From NCBI GenBank assembly GCA_015680685.1, contig MNCI01017751.1, positions 37,741 to 101,740 of the forward strand: DNA of 64,000 nucleotides. The letters run 5' to 3'. This document shows positions 1 to 12,632 of this stretch, piece after piece (position 1 is the stretch's first letter; every line of letters starts with the position of its first letter). Both the position numbers and the translations under genes were made by a program. This stretch comes from Gnetum montanum. Its lineage: Eukaryota > Streptophyta > Gnetopsida > Gnetales > Gnetaceae. Below the pieces are notes generated by a model, which was not told the DNA's origin, did not search any database, and worked only from the letters and a program-made list of their open reading frames with translations.

Positions 1-59
1 AGTCATTGGGACATGATGAAGCATCATTTTATCAAGTGTATTCATCTACTAAGATATTG

Positions 60-345
60 CAGATGTTGTATTGTAGATGCTACTATGCATCTACATTGTA
101 GCATCCCTATTGGTGCATCTCAGTTGGTTGCTACATCATAGGTGCTATAATGCATCTTCTATAACTTAATTACATTGACACATCCCCGTTGATGCAACCA
201 AATGCATTAATGCATCCATCTATGTAGCTAAATGCATTAATGCATCCCTGTTGATGTAGCCAAATGCATTAATGAATCCTCAACGATGCATCCTCTTTGA
301 CATAGCCAAATGCATTAACGCATCCCCATCGATGCAATGCCTATA
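60..345. repeat. Degenerate short tandem repeat (ATGCATTAATGCATCC-type)
   Basis: The words 'aaatgcattaatgcatcc' and 'gatgtagccaaatgcatt' recur about five times with a period near 40 bp, interspersed with 'gatgcatc' and 'gtagcatc' variants. Each core holds the self-complementary ATGCATTAATGCAT, so each unit can form a small hairpin. I see no coding potential. It is probably minisatellite sequence inside a transposon or intergenic DNA. Confidence 0.7.
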
Positions 346-2710
346 TTTTCCTATAAATATGTGAGCACCTACCACATATTTGATACCATTGAGTCAGTAG
401 TATAGCTATACTATTGTAGTTTTTTCCCATAATCTTAGAAAATAATCAATGAGTGCCTAGAGTATGAATTTGAGTCAATTGTATGGAGTCTTATTTGAGT
501 GGCATTGTACTTGGATACATTTCATGAATGACAATAAGATAGATATTGATTCATATTCAATCTCTATAGATTTACTTTAATGCAATTTACTTTTGATGTA
601 CTTATTAATATTTATATTTTTATGCACATTAATTAATTGGTGGAATAAGTGTAGCAAGTATCAAGCGTAAACATGTATTCACTTGGTAATCCTAGTAATG
701 TTATTGCTTGGTTCACCTAGTAGCATAACACTTGGTAATTTCAATAGTGGAAACATGAGTTCAGGACATGTACAATAAAAGAGACACTCATCATCCTTAG
801 GATAATTTAAGATTTTTCTTCTTATTATTAATTAGATTAAATAATTAATTTTTATACTTTCATATAATTTAGCCTTAGTCACATAGCATCATAATCATTT
901 GTCTCACTTTGGACTAAATCATACATGAGAAAGCTACCATTAGTCCAAGTGGAAAGATAGTGACCTATGATCGATGCATAATGATCTAGATACCACACTA
1001 GTCCCATCCACAAAACTCGATAGAATTGCATATGAATGCTTGTGATTTATATGGTTTGGCGTAGGGGATACTTGTTGCTCATTAGTACTTCTTCAAATTC
1101 AAAATTTTCAAATGTCAAACTACCATGCACATGGGATTTATTTTTAGTCTTAAACTAAATGAGAGATTTCATTGAAGAGTCACCTCTTACATTCTAAACC
1201 ACTAGTGGTAAAGATATCATCTAAAACTCATTTCTAATATTTTAAAGGCATTAAACAAAAGGATTGACAAGCCAACCAAAGTTTGGTGGTTAATTACATT
1301 AATAATTAACTTCGTTGTAAGATTGTCACCTTGTTTGTGACTAACTCGTGAGTCGTATCTATGTAGGAATTTTTCCAAAGTCAAAAAGATCATCAAGACA
1401 AATAACAAGTAGATTTGAATTCAATTGAAAACTCCACATTAATGACTATCACTCATAAGTAAAATCAACAAACTTCACCTTAACTTCTAATATTAAGTTC
1501 AAAGATAAAAAAAGTTGATTAAACCAAATTGAAATTACATAAAATTATCATGAATATAGAAGATCACAAAGGAGAAGTCACTTGATTTATGACCCTACTC
1601 TACTATCTTTGCAATGCAACAACTTCACTACCTTCATACATCAATGGTTGTTGATTATTATAAAGTATCAACAATCTCTCTTAATAGTTTTAATACAAAA
1701 GAAGATTCAATTTGGTGTGGGTTCTCTCTTGAGTTTTTAGTCCCCTTTGATTTATAGTTCAGGTTCTTTTTTATACTTAAAAGGAATTTACAATAATATA
1801 TCAAAATAATCATTTTGAGAATTGATTGGTAGCAAAGAATTTGATAACAATCTATTCAAGTCTTATTGAACTAAATCGTCAATTCTGGCATCTTTGATCT
1901 TCAATTCAAATCACCCTTTCTATACAAATAAATATCTTGATTTCTTCTTGAGACTTTTACTCCACTAAAATCCATGTTATCGATCCATATCATAGCCATT
2001 GTGAGGATCAATATAATCGATATCAATCTCCATCACTCCCATGATTTCCTACAATACATAAATTTAAAATAGAAATTAATGCTTATCAATTTATATTACC
2101 AAAATTTATTATATTCAAGAAGTAAAAATAGTTAATAAATAAAAATACTAGTTTATAATGTTAGAAACTGGAGTAATTTGGGGTTTAACATAACCACCAA
2201 CTAGCCTTTGGCCAATACCTAGCTAGAAAGGTAGAAACAACAAAAGAAAAACCATTATTATGTACACATAGCTGAAGAAAAATAAGGTTAAATTATGATG
2301 AATACACTACTACTACATTCATGATATCATTTGAAAATCCAAAAATCAATACATCTAAAGCTTATATATATACGTATAAACAAAAAGATCATTAACGTTC
2401 ACTGTCCAACATCAAAGTTTAATAACAAAAAAAAAAAAAAAGCTTGTCCATAGTCACCATAATATGTACATAGCCATGTAATTAATAAAAAATAAAATTA
2501 AAACTGAGGCTTGCATCAAGCCTATGAACCTACTTTTACTTCCATATCCTCTTCAAAATGAGAGGGCTCTACCCCTTCATCATCATCACAGATTTGAGGG
2601 TGGACATGTCTCTCACTATCCACCACCCTTTTATCCATGGTGATGAGGGTTGAACTAACCTTCTTAAGCATTGTTAGAATCTTCCTCTATGTGGACTAGA
2701 GCTCTTGTAG
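346..2710. other. AT-rich stretch without recognisable gene
   Basis: Only short open frames occur, the longest being 63 codons on the minus strand at 1217-1408, and none has a recognisable motif. There is an A15 tract near 2427-2441. I see no LTR ends, splice-bounded exons or RNA gene here. It is most likely decayed transposon or intergenic DNA. Confidence 0.6.
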
Positions 2711-3540
2711 CTAGGTCTGAACTTTATCTTGGAGTTCTTGGATTTCATTGGCCTCTAGCACCAATGAAGAACTTGGTTCTTGTGATTCCTTGATGAATAG
2801 ACCACCCGTCATGTAGATTTTAAGAGAATGAGTAAATGTGCCATTTTTGAGAACTGAAAGGTGAACCCTTGTTTCCTTATGTAGTTCAACAATTCCACAC
2901 TTACAGATAATTATTGAAATGAGGAAAGGAAAGCACAATTTCAAGGCATCATAATTATAGTGATATATCAAATACCTGATTGGGAGGTAAGAAAAATTTG
3001 CTTCCTCCTCATACTTTAATGCCTTCATGATGCAAAGTGTAGGGTTGAGAACATAGGTATTGTGGGTAGAAGGAAGAATGTTTATGATGATCATCCTCAT
3101 CATTACTTGATATTTAGGCTAGAGGTTTACAAAATTTAAACCTTGTTCTTGAAGCCATTTAGAGTCAGTCTCTCCAATGAACTTATGGAAGAGATCATAC
3201 TTCTCTTCTATGCTTACTTTTGATCTAAAAATATCCTCCCCATGGCTAGTAGCCCAAACCACATCTATAGCCTAGCTGTCATGACCTTAACCCTTATCTT
3301 CCTGACAAAAGACATCAAGTAACATTTTGGAGGATCAACCTTCATCAAGTACATTTTAAGGTTTTGATAAAATTCCAAAACCTCCTCTTGAATGAACCTA
3401 TCGATAGGAGGACTAATGAAAGCCCGAAAACCCATCACCTCTATATGCTTTAACACCACCACATCCATGTGGTTGAACCACTCGAGATAATCAGCTTCAT
3501 GATGCCAAGGAACAAATTTTAACCATTTGCTCCTTAGCAT
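2711..3540 (-). pseudogene. Unrecognised ORF relic, possibly plant-transposon-associated
   Basis: Two minus-strand open pieces (3540-3265 and 3103-2711) become one reading path of about 275 codons if one frameshift near 3265 and one stop near 3117 are allowed. The first piece has a segment ending 'EFYQNLKM'. The second has 'NILPSTHNTY' followed by hydrophobic stretches. This arrangement is reminiscent of the 'putative plant transposon protein' domain (Pfam Transposase_32) found in plant retroelements, where an EFYANL-like motif is followed by an ILP-containing block. The likeness is by memory only. There is no catalytic motif I can name. It could equally be the extra ORF of an Athila- or Tat-like element. 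Confidence 0.35.
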
Positions 3541-4852
3541 CTACAAAACAACCAAGATATTTAACATACTAAAATTGTCAATAGTTTCTTTGCTAAAACC
3601 CATATTTACCTTTACCTACTACTTGGCGCTTGTTGATTCAGCCATTTTATAGTGAAAGACTACTTCCTAATAACCAAAAATAAGAAAAAAAAAAGATTAA
3701 CACTACTTTCATAATTGGAAAAATCCATTAATGACGGTAAATTATCTTATCATACAATGGTTAATACTCAACAATGGAAGTTAATGTGGCGTTAAGACCC
3801 CATTGCTCATCATGGTTACTCTTGGAAAAGCACTGCAGATAAAAATCCGAAGAGAAAATGGAGGTCCTAACCATTGATGGTGGGAGCCCTAAATTGCACT
3901 ATCCATGAGTTTCAAATGAAAAGGTATAATTTTTCATCCATGAGGTGGTGGATTTTATAGTAAATTTTCCACCTTACACTTTTACCTTTTATTTTTTTTC
4001 CAAATTTTAATGATGTCGATACCCATTGCAACTTCAATGTGAATCATAATGTTTTGGGTTGAACTTTATAGATCCATCGATATGGATTGATATATAATGA
4101 ATTCAGGCTACTGACATATCAATTATTATTGCTATTGCACTGATAATATTCAAGACACTCGAGAAAATCTTAGAAATATTGATTTCAATCAATTGAAGCT
4201 ATATGAATCAATATGTTTAATACACATATTGATTTCTATTGAGGCCACACTATACAGATGCAACATTTTAGATAAAATTTGCTTGTGCTAGAACCATATT
4301 AACCTAACTGGTATGGATCAATATATCCATTATATTTCATATCAATTTAAATCGATTAAATAAAAATTTATATTGATAATCTAAGTTTCATTGTAATTGT
4401 ATCAAACCATATCACTAGAATCTATATACCTTAATTTATCTTATAGTGAGACATTGGCCTCTCAGTCTCCCTCAATATAACCCATTCTAGGATTTTTTAA
4501 ATTTCTTTAGATATTGATGATTTGATATTCTTTGGTAGTATAACTTATCCTCATCACCCTAAGTCACAAGAAGAGATATTAATCGATATTATGATAATTT
4601 TATTTTTTGAATAATGTACATATTTTTATTCCTATATTTGTAATAAATTCTTATTATTTGAATAGGAGTCCAAATATAGCTTAGTTAGGAGGACCCTTCC
4701 TAGGATTGATTAGGCTAAAATATCACCTTATAAGGTTTGCTTCATTAGGTGCAAGAATGTCTTACAAACTCAAGGTCTTAATATTTCCTATGTTTTAAGG
4801 ATTGAACATGCATTTTTTACATCTAACTCATTCCTTAACTTGCTCTTGGACA

Positions 4853-4870
4853 CCCCCCCCCCCCCCCCCC
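4853..4870. repeat. C18 homopolymer
   Basis: An uninterrupted run of 18 cytosines follows 'cttggaca'. Such runs are rare in this AT-rich DNA and prone to assembly or length error, so the length should not be trusted. Confidence 0.9.
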
Positions 4871-5409
4871 TCTTTAATTAATCTAGGATATGTATCATAC
4901 CTAGGTTAATTAGTAAAAATGTAATAAATTATTAAAAAGTGGACATGGCCAAAGAATGTACCAAAAAGCAAAGATTACCTTGGATTTTATATATCCACTA
5001 TTCTGGATAGTGTATTGGAAGCCTTGGGTCTATCCAATGTTAGTGTTCATCATTGGCCACCATAGTAGGGATATCAACCATGAACACCTATGGAGGACAT
5101 AATGGGAAGCATATGGAAGACCCTTGAAGTAAGAGGACCACCAAGCATAATAGATGACCATGGAGAAAGAAAAAAAAACGAAAATGAAAAGATAAGAAAA
5201 TAGGAAAAAGTAAAAAGAGATTTAACAAATGAAAGTAAAATATCATGAGACAAGGGACAAAATAAGCCAATTAAGGAGGATGAGAAGAAATGAAAGGGAG
5301 TAGTAAATTACCAAATTAAAATAAGTAAATCCACCAAGTTTAATGCCATATCCTAGCCAAAAAGGAAAATTTGAAAAATTTAGTACAAAGAAGTGATTTT
5401 CCAGCATGA

Positions 5410-5610
5410 AACACTCTACTTATGAAAGGAGGTTCTTGTGGGATGTGAATAAATGTGAGCCTTGTGCATTGCTTCAATCATAAGGTTCTTGTGAGAGTGT
5501 GGCCTTGCTCATGATTGAAGGTTCTTGTGGGACATTATTCCATATATATATAAGAAAAAAATCAACATTATAAGTCCTACTTCAATCATGAGGTTTTTGT
5601 GGGGGAAATT
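5410..5610. repeat. Direct-repeat cluster, 'tcaatcatgaggttcttgtg' type
   Basis: The words 'ggttcttgtggga', 'ttcaatcataaggttcttg', 'catgattgaaggttcttgtg' and 'ttcaatcatgaggtttttgtg' follow one another at about 50-60 bp spacing. This makes a four-copy degenerate tandem repeat. No function is evident. Confidence 0.65.
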
Positions 5611-6055
5611 TTTTTTTTGCAAAAATATATATGATGGTGGCTCTCTTAATGACTAATGAAATTTTTCATGCTACAACACTTTTATGCTAGTCCAAACATG
5701 ACATACTCTTTTCTCCATATTGATGTATTAAAAAGGTAATTACTAGAACCAATCATCAATGCTTTAAATCCAACTTGGTTATTATCCCTATGGTTCATGA
5801 TAGGAGGAAACATAAAAAATGTTGCAAAAAATAATAAATTATTTTAAGGCTCACCCTAGATGGATTTTTGGTTTAAACCTGCCAATCACTAGGTAAGAAG
5901 AGTTGTCCTTCTCCTTTACATTCTAGACACAATGCTAATGAACTCTTTAAAGTCCCAACTAACAATAGAAGATACTATTGTCCTCTACATTTTTCAAGGT
6001 AAAAGTTGTAGACTAAAATACTTCATTTATTAAGTTACAATAATACATAAGGGTC

Positions 6056-6840
6056 TTAATTAAGGTTACTACCTAGATCTAGGAATTCTAATGAATTTTT
6101 TTCCTTTCTTTCATCATTGTTGGGATAAGTTGGGTCCCTTAGCTCTACTAATTCATCTTCTCTAGGTTCCTCAATGTGATGTTGATAATATAATTCAAGT
6201 CTCCATCCATTAACTAGAAATGTAGTTGAGGAATCATCAATAGGTAAAATTAGAACACTTCCATTAACATGGGGTTGTACTACTAAATATGGGCCTTCCC
6301 ACCTAGTTGTTAACTTGCTTGGAAATTTATGTAATCTCATATTATACAAAAGAAATTTGTCACCTATGGAAAAGTGTTTCTTGAAAATGTTGTTATCATG
6401 CAAGTTCTTCATTTGCTTTTTTATAATTCTTTTCTTATTAAGAGAATTTAGCCTCATTTCATCAAGTTCATGTATTCAAATCATTTTAAAGGTATGATTT
6501 ATTTCTTCATTGAAATTCAGTTGTTGTGCTAAACATAAAGATTGATATTTAATTTCTAATAGTAAAAATTATTTAACATAAACCAATTGATAAGGTGAAT
6601 ATCCTAAAATTGGTTTATATGTAATTCTATAAGCCCAAAGTGCATCTTGTAATTTTTTCAACTAATCTTTCTTTTTAGTACATACCATTTTTGTCAATAT
6701 ATTTAATATAATTCTATTCACATTATCTACTTGATCATTTGTTTGAGGATGACTGGCAGTAGCTATCTTATGTTGAATTCCATAAGACTTAAAAAATTTC
6801 CCCATTAGGCCTTTAATGCATTGCCTATAATAACACTTTT
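6056..6840 (-). pseudogene. Ty3/gypsy (Athila-type) integrase C-terminal relic
   Basis: The minus-strand frame 6457-6056 encodes the end of a retrotransposon integrase. It contains a GDKFLLYNMRLHKFPSKL-like stretch followed by RWEGPYLV and VNGWRLELYY, as in Athila-clade integrases. Those normally read GDKVLLF-SRL-PGKLRSRW-GPF and VNGHRLK-YW. Upstream on the same strand, about 6840-6460 with stops and shifts, is the end of the catalytic core: NDQVDNVNR (the GQVE-x-NR motif), then ALWAYRITYKP and GYSPYQLVY. The integrase is broken by at least three stops. The zinc finger, the first catalytic residues, RT and gag are absent. Similarity ends abruptly near 6840, so the element is truncated there. 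Confidence 0.85.
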
Positions 6841-6944
6841 ACATTCATCCATACAGGTAATCAAGAAGAGGAAGTGACCAATGCTAGTGTCAATGAGGAT
6901 CCTCAAACATGGAGAATCAGAATCCACCTCTTGGATTTTATCTT

Positions 6945-7230
6945 AAGAGTTACATTCTAAAGGTTGATTAAGAGAAGTAGATATAGAACAACTTGAAACC
7001 ATAACAAAGATGTTCTTCATTAAGAAAATGTGTTTTTCCTATGTCCTTGAGTTACCTCCTCATGCTCTAAAGGATAAAATTCATCTAATAGCTAAGAGAC
7101 TATGCACTCATGAACATTTGAACTAATGCATCACCCAGTATGATTTTGCCATGATCCATAACATCATTAAGGTTCTAGTTGATGATGTGAGTATGGAGTA
7201 TGTGCTTCGTGAACATGACTAGCATGAAAC
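6945..7230 (+). pseudogene. Unrecognised coding-like relic
   Basis: One plus-strand frame from about 6945 to 7230 reads through roughly 95 codons with only two stops (near 7124 and 7218). It has protein-like composition, including 'SYVLELPPHALKDKIHLIAK' and 'FAMIHNIIKVLVDDV'. There is no start codon, splice context or family signature that I recognise. It adjoins the truncated integrase on the opposite strand, so it may belong to a different broken element. Confidence 0.25.
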
Positions 7231-7826
7231 TTATTTCAAAATATTTTTTTTTGGTGAAAGATATCAATTACCATTGAAAGATAGATCTCTTTCTTGCTTT
7301 TTATCTTTGTCTACTTCTTCTTGACTTTCTTGATTATTAATCTAGATTTCTATTCTTGTGTTACATTATTGACTTTCATTTTTTATTTTGTTTATGGACA
7401 AGCTAATTTTTGATTTTCCAAGTTGGCCTTATCTAATTTTTTTATTTTTGGTCACATTTCTCTTTTGTTCTATTATTGGTATGATTTGCTAGATGATTTT
7501 GCATCTTGAATATTATTACTAATGATTATGTTTTTCCATGGATAGTTTTATTCCTTGAGGCTCATTTCTACTTGTACTTTCTCTTGGAGATGTATATAGA
7601 ATATAAATTTTCCTTTAAAAGTGAATAAATATTACGGAGAAATTGCAAATAAACAAAGATCTAGCTGTTCATAGAGGAAAATGATAAAAAAGAACTCATG
7701 TAGTTGATTCCATTTTGTTGTAATAAGGCTAGGATGTTGATGAATAAGGTATGTGTGTAAAATATTTAATTTAAAGTCGATTAAAGAAAGAAGAAACGTT
7801 TTTTACATGAAATATGGTAGGAAAAG
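7231..7826. other. AT-rich non-coding stretch
   Basis: T-rich, with no recognisable feature on either strand. Confidence 0.5.
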
Positions 7827-8228
7827 GCCAACAACATGCAATGGTGCTAAAAAGAGTACATTTTAAATGAAGAAAATTTTACAAAAATTAAAGTGATTCC
7901 TTGAGAATAAATCAATGTGAGATATGTGCAAAAAGGTTGATTCACTTATGCAACTAACTTCAAATTCAAATAAAGACAAATGATTTTCGATTGAAGCTAC
8001 AAATTCTTTAACTTATAAAAATATTAGGACCAACAACATGCAATGGTGCTAAAAAGAGTACATTTTAAATGAAGAAATTTTTACAAAAATTGAAGTGATT
8101 CCTTGAGAATAAATCAAAGTGAGATATGTGCAAAAATGTTGATTCACTTGTGCTACTAACTTCAAATTCAAATAAAGACAAATGATTTTCGATTGAAGCT
8201 GCAAATTCTTTAACTTATAAAAATATTG
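7827..8228. repeat. Tandem duplication, two copies, period 202 bp
   Basis: The block beginning 'ccaacaacatgcaatggtgc' at 7828 is repeated at 8030 and runs to 'aacttataaaaatatt' in both copies. Only a few substitutions separate them ('acaaaaattaaag' versus 'acaaaaattgaag', 'aggttgattcacttatgca' versus 'atgttgattcacttgtgct'). The near-identity makes this one of the youngest rearrangements in the window. The 86-codon minus-strand frame in copy 2 has no recognisable content. Confidence 0.9.
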
Positions 8229-8910
8229 TTGAAGAAACTTCAAAACTTCAAATACAAAGCTAGGAAAATAATAGTATTGGCAATTTTCTCTTTCAAATGA
8301 TGCTTGCATACAAAATATTTTGCATAACTTTTTCCTTATATAACTTTATGATAAATTGATAGGTGATGTGACATTATGCCAAATGAACTCATAATTTTAA
8401 TATTAATGCTTAAGTGAAATGAACTCATAATTTGAATGTTCATGTTCAAGTGTTATTAAATTACAAGCATATGCTCTTTGAACTGTTATACTTGAATCAT
8501 CAAACAATAAGACAATTTCAAAAAATAATTATTGTTCTCATGAAATTATTTTAAATAACAAATGATTTTATTTTAGTGATTAAATTAAAAACATTCTTTT
8601 AGTAATATGTGTAAATTTAATCCTCCAAAAAATGGAATTCGGTTACATTTTATAAATATGCTTTTTTGTTTGGCCATTTTGCATTCTTGTCGAACTTTGC
8701 TCTTCTCCAAAACATGCAATATGAGAAATCCTTGTACAAGCAAATATTTAACCTAGTTTAGATTCATAGGTGCATTCTACGAGATCAAAATTTACAAGCC
8801 TAACATTGTTTTAGGTGTATGCGGTGAGATCGAAATTTACAAGTGCATTCGATAGGATTGAGATTTGAAAAACCATTGTTGAGATTGAAATTTACATGTG
8901 CATTGGAACT
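8229..8910. other. AT-rich stretch ending in a degenerate 'gagatcgaaatttacaagtgcatt' repeat
   Basis: From about 8765 to 8910 the phrase 'gagat(c/t)(g/a)aaatttaca(a/t)g(tg)cattc' occurs four times in decayed form. It stops exactly where the large inverted repeat begins. Otherwise no gene or motif is seen. Confidence 0.5.
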
Positions 8911-11900
8911 TGGTGTTCTATGCGGTATGATGACTTATTGTTGGGAATGTTGAGGATGCATTTTGAGGCTATTTGTGCCATCCCAAAGCCAAATGTTTGT
9001 TGTCTTGTTTGACAACTTCTTGTGCATGAGGCATGCTTGCCCTTGTTGTTGATATTTGCAAGTTGTGCTCCCTTGTTTGAGCTAGTTGTGTTGCCCTTGG
9101 GTTTGTGGCATCACTCTTTTGATTGGTGACATTTCTTGGTCACTTTAATTCGAAGACTACTGGTGTGGGTCATCCTATTGTAGGTTCTTGTTGAGACTGC
9201 ACCTCTTTTGATGAGAGTCTTTCTTGTGGATGCATCCTCCGTGATGTTGCTCATTGTTGCAAGAATTGGTCTTATGCAGACTTGTTGTTGGATAGACCTC
9301 AGTTGTCCACCTTATTTTTGAGTTGAGATGACGATTATCTATTGCCCATGCCTCATATGATTGTGTTGAGATTTTGATCCTGGTTGAAACCAGTGTTAGT
9401 TGCTAGGAATGATTGTTGTATATGAATATTGGAATTTTGAGAGTGTGCTATATCTCTCTTGGTGTGCCTCATGATGAAATCATTTGTTTGAGTGGATTTA
9501 ATTCACCCATCAATGTTTTTCATGATTGATCTCATTGCATGTTGCTGAGGTCTTGATTTTTATGATGTTGCAAGAGTGATATTACTCTATTATAGGATCA
9601 TGCTTGCTGGATGTGTATGAGGCTGATGTGCTGATTGTGTTCCTTCCAAATTCTATGTTTATGAGCTTTTGTCTTAGTGTTTGCAGGTAGAACAAGTACA
9701 AAGATGTAGCCAGTGGTGACCTCAGTTGATTTTGTGAGCACTATGTCTATGGGGAAGATATGTGCCCTTGAGACCTTCATGAACTGACTATTTGGTCTCA
9801 GAATCCCAACATTGGATTGTAGATTTATCACTACCTTGGCTATGATAAATTAGTAGGTACATTATGATTTGTTTGCCTCTCTATGCTGGGTGAGCACTAA
9901 TAGAGGACGATGATCTATCCTAGACCCTACAGATATTGGGCTAGTAGATGGCATGAAATGGTATCCTTGGCCATGCTAGATACTGATGGCCTAGGAGTGG
10001 CTAATGCATTGAAGTTGCACTATGGCAGGTGGTGGATACTTAGTTGGCATGTTTAGTTATTTGATCGTTGTGTTTGTGTCCTAAATCATTTTCATTCGAT
10101 GGTAGTTAGGCAATGGGTTTAGTGTGTCAGTTGATCATGTACATTTTGAGGTAGTGATGCAATGTGACAGATGATCATTTATGCTTTGTGATAGAGACAT
10201 GTTTTTCTTAGAACAACATGATTCTTTCATGGTATGCTCCTGGTGGCCTAAATCCTTCAGCCTAGGATGGGCTTGGGTAGTTTTTCCTATAGCCTTCTAG
10301 GCTTGGGTAGCATTCCCAAATACCATGTATGTTCTTATTAAAATGTATTCATATCCTTGGGTGTGTGAAATGTATCCTTGTGATATTCTCAATTCAATTG
10401 TATGCACTCAAAAGTGCTAGATGTATTTCCCTATGTGACTCAGTTGTCTCCTCATTGTAGGCTTATGCCATGCCCTGTGACAAGGCCAAGCTTGATGTAT
10501 GGTGTTTTCCTAGTGCTTATTTTGAAGCACCCTTGCTATATGTTGCAAATGGCATTTGTGCCTTGATGTATAATTCTACTGAAAACCTCATGGGAAATTC
10601 TTTGGTTGTGATATGGTGTGGTAATGAATGGACTAGGGCATGTCCTTGCCCATTGTGCTCTTGAACTGGTGCCATGTGTTCTTGGTGATGTTGGCATGCT
10701 TGGATGGTGTGTGCCTTGGTGAACATCCTTGAGATAGGACAAATCTTGAAAACATTTTCTCTTGTGTTCTTAGACTGGTAAAGATCTTGGCCATAGATGA
10801 TTGATGGTGGTATGTAGCCTAAAATACAAACAAATTGGTTCAATGTGCTTGATTGTGAAAACAGGTGGTTCACTGTGGCCATGTGAATTACACTGGTAGA
10901 CAGAAATTCAAATCAATGTGATGCTGCTGCGATGTCTAGCGGTGGATTTGGGTTGAGTTTTGGGTAGTGACACCTAGACTCCCTCTTCCATGCTAGATGT
11001 GATTATGGGGTAGTTGTGAAAACATTGGGATGGTGGTTCATCCTTGAATAAATGATGTTATAGTTACAAGAATTATGACTTCTCCTAGTGGCCTTGCTTG
11101 GTGGGCTTGAATGTGCTTGAAAATCTTTGAGCTTATGCTCTCACGATTGGGGGCTTCTGGTGCTTCGTTGCTGATGGCGTGCTCTCATGATTGATTGCTT
11201 TTGACTCTTCTAAGGGCTATGATGCGCTCTCATGGCTTAGGACTTATTGGTGCTTTCATTGAACATGGTGTGATTCCGTGACTAGGAGCTCATTGTGCCT
11301 AATAGGCTATGGTGTCATGTCAAATCTCCCTAATGTATTGTCCCATGTCCTTTGTGTAATGTTAATTCATGTTGACATCCTCACCTCCCTAGTGGGACAG
11401 AAAAGTTGAGCATGATATTACTTGGTGAATCTTTAATTTTATGAGGGGTCATTCTCCATTTCGATGGATGCCCTATTCAGTTCCTAAAATAATAAGGCAG
11501 GTGGTATTGAGATGGTTGTTTCCTATTTGGGACTTAGAAGTAGTTGATGTTCGGGACTTGTTTCTAGTAGTTGCACCATGTTCGTGAACTCTTAGGGTTT
11601 GTTTTAGAGATAGAATGTTGTTACTTGGGTGAAATTCAGGGAACCTCCTTTATGAGGCCGTGCTATTGATGTTCCTTCTTGTAAGCAAGGCATGATCTCA
11701 TGTACTCACTTAGTTTTGGGGGATCCAGAAGGACTTGTTGGGGTTCTCTGGTAGACCACCCTTATTGTAAACCCTTTGGGGATGAATCATGTAGTGTTTT
11801 GAGTTGTAACTAATGTTGGTGAAGCCCATTCCATGTAAAACTATCTTGAGGACCCAATCCTCCTATGGGCAAAATGTTGTTGTTGACTTGTGTCTATCAT

Positions 11901-12540
11901 TTGGGTTGAATGATAATAGGTAGTGGTGCAGCCTTATCCATCACAATTATTGTAAATGGGCTTGACTGGGATGTATGAAACAAAAACCCAAATCTCCCAA
12001 GATGAAATAGAAATCCCTCTTGATAAAATTTCAAAGGGATGAACTGCTTGGTATCTCAAGTTTTTCTTAAGGTGAAATTAAATTTGGGTAAGACTTGTGA
12101 ACCCATGTCTTTCCTTAGCTAGTAACAATTCGACGATATGGTTTTGTTGGCTATATTGACTACTTGGACATGTATTTATGGGTAAGGTGTAGTTGGGCTG
12201 CTATACTTACCTATGGAAGAAACCTCCCAAAGAGGATCCTTCCTTCAAGTGCAAAAATCTAATGAAATGTGTTGATCATGAGATGGGGAGTTGTTCTCGA
12301 TATAGTGGGGAAATTCAAATTCTAGGAACCTCGATGTTCCTTGGAGAATTCATGATTTGGTTGCTCTCAAAGGTGACTCTATATTCTTTCCTAGACCTAG
12401 TGTTTAGAAAATGGTGCTTGTCCCATAACTTGGAGTGGGAAGGATAGTTTGTATGTAGTAAGTGCAGTTGATCCTTCTCCATGAACGGGATATTATGGTT
12501 GCATTCGATGATGTGCTTGCATTCGATGATGTGTTTTTTT
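8911..12540 (+). repeat. Left arm of giant inverted repeat (~3.63 kb)
   Basis: The sequence from 'cttggtgttctatgcggtatg' at about 8915 to the T-tract near 12540 is the reverse complement of 12633-16302 along its whole length. Outer-end match: 'ttgttgggaatgttgagg' at 8940 and 'cctcaacattcccaacaa' near 16250. Middle match: 'catgccctgtgacaaggcc' near 10470 and 'ggccttatcacaaggtgtgg' near 14733. Inner-end match: 'cttggagtgggaagga' near 12429 and 'tccttcccactccaag' near 12728. About 94% of bases agree in the outer 350 bp by eye. Differences are mainly transitions plus small indels. Short frames on either strand (for example minus 10882-10517) have no recognisable domain. Confidence 0.9.
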
Positions 12541-12632
12541 TTTCATCCCATTCATGGAGAAGGATCAACCACACTTGATATATCATTGAATGCAAGCACA
12601 TCATCGAATGCAGCCATAATCATCAAATGGAG
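12541..12632. repeat. Centre of the palindrome
   Basis: About 90 bp separate the two arms. The centre itself holds extra copies of the arm-tip motifs: 'ttcatggagaaggatcaacc' and 'gcatcatcgaatgca'-like words recur in direct and inverted order between 12480 and 12700. This suggests template switching or slippage at the turn. The arm tip is a run of 'gcattcgatgatgtg' repeats. Confidence 0.7.

Larger units (their letters stand above)
3541..6055. other. Non-coding stretch with simple-sequence and direct repeats
   Basis: No supported gene. Around 4020-4470 there are many loose variants of 'gatatggat', 'atcaatat' and 'tatcaatt', which may be a decayed tandem array. A C18 tract and a short direct-repeat cluster are listed separately. 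Open frames such as the minus-strand 5270-5088 are low-complexity (Phe/Leu-rich, the complement of A/G-rich DNA) and are not supported as genes. Confidence 0.55.

Noticed and set aside
1-345. Possible CRISPR-like array because of regular short repeats
   Set aside because: Repeats are degenerate and lack unique equal-length spacers; the rest of the window is plainly plant nuclear DNA.
4853-4870. C18 run as a possible G-quadruplex or telomere-like signal
   Set aside because: A single homopolymer without the G-tract/loop pattern, and its length may be a sequencing artefact.
5088-5270. Phe/Leu-rich 60-codon minus-strand ORF, membrane-protein-like
   Set aside because: The complement is a low-complexity A/G-rich stretch; no start context or homology.
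10470-10882. Overlapping ORFs of 64-121 codons inside the left palindrome arm
   Set aside because: The frames are not preserved in the mirrored arm, and no domain is visible.
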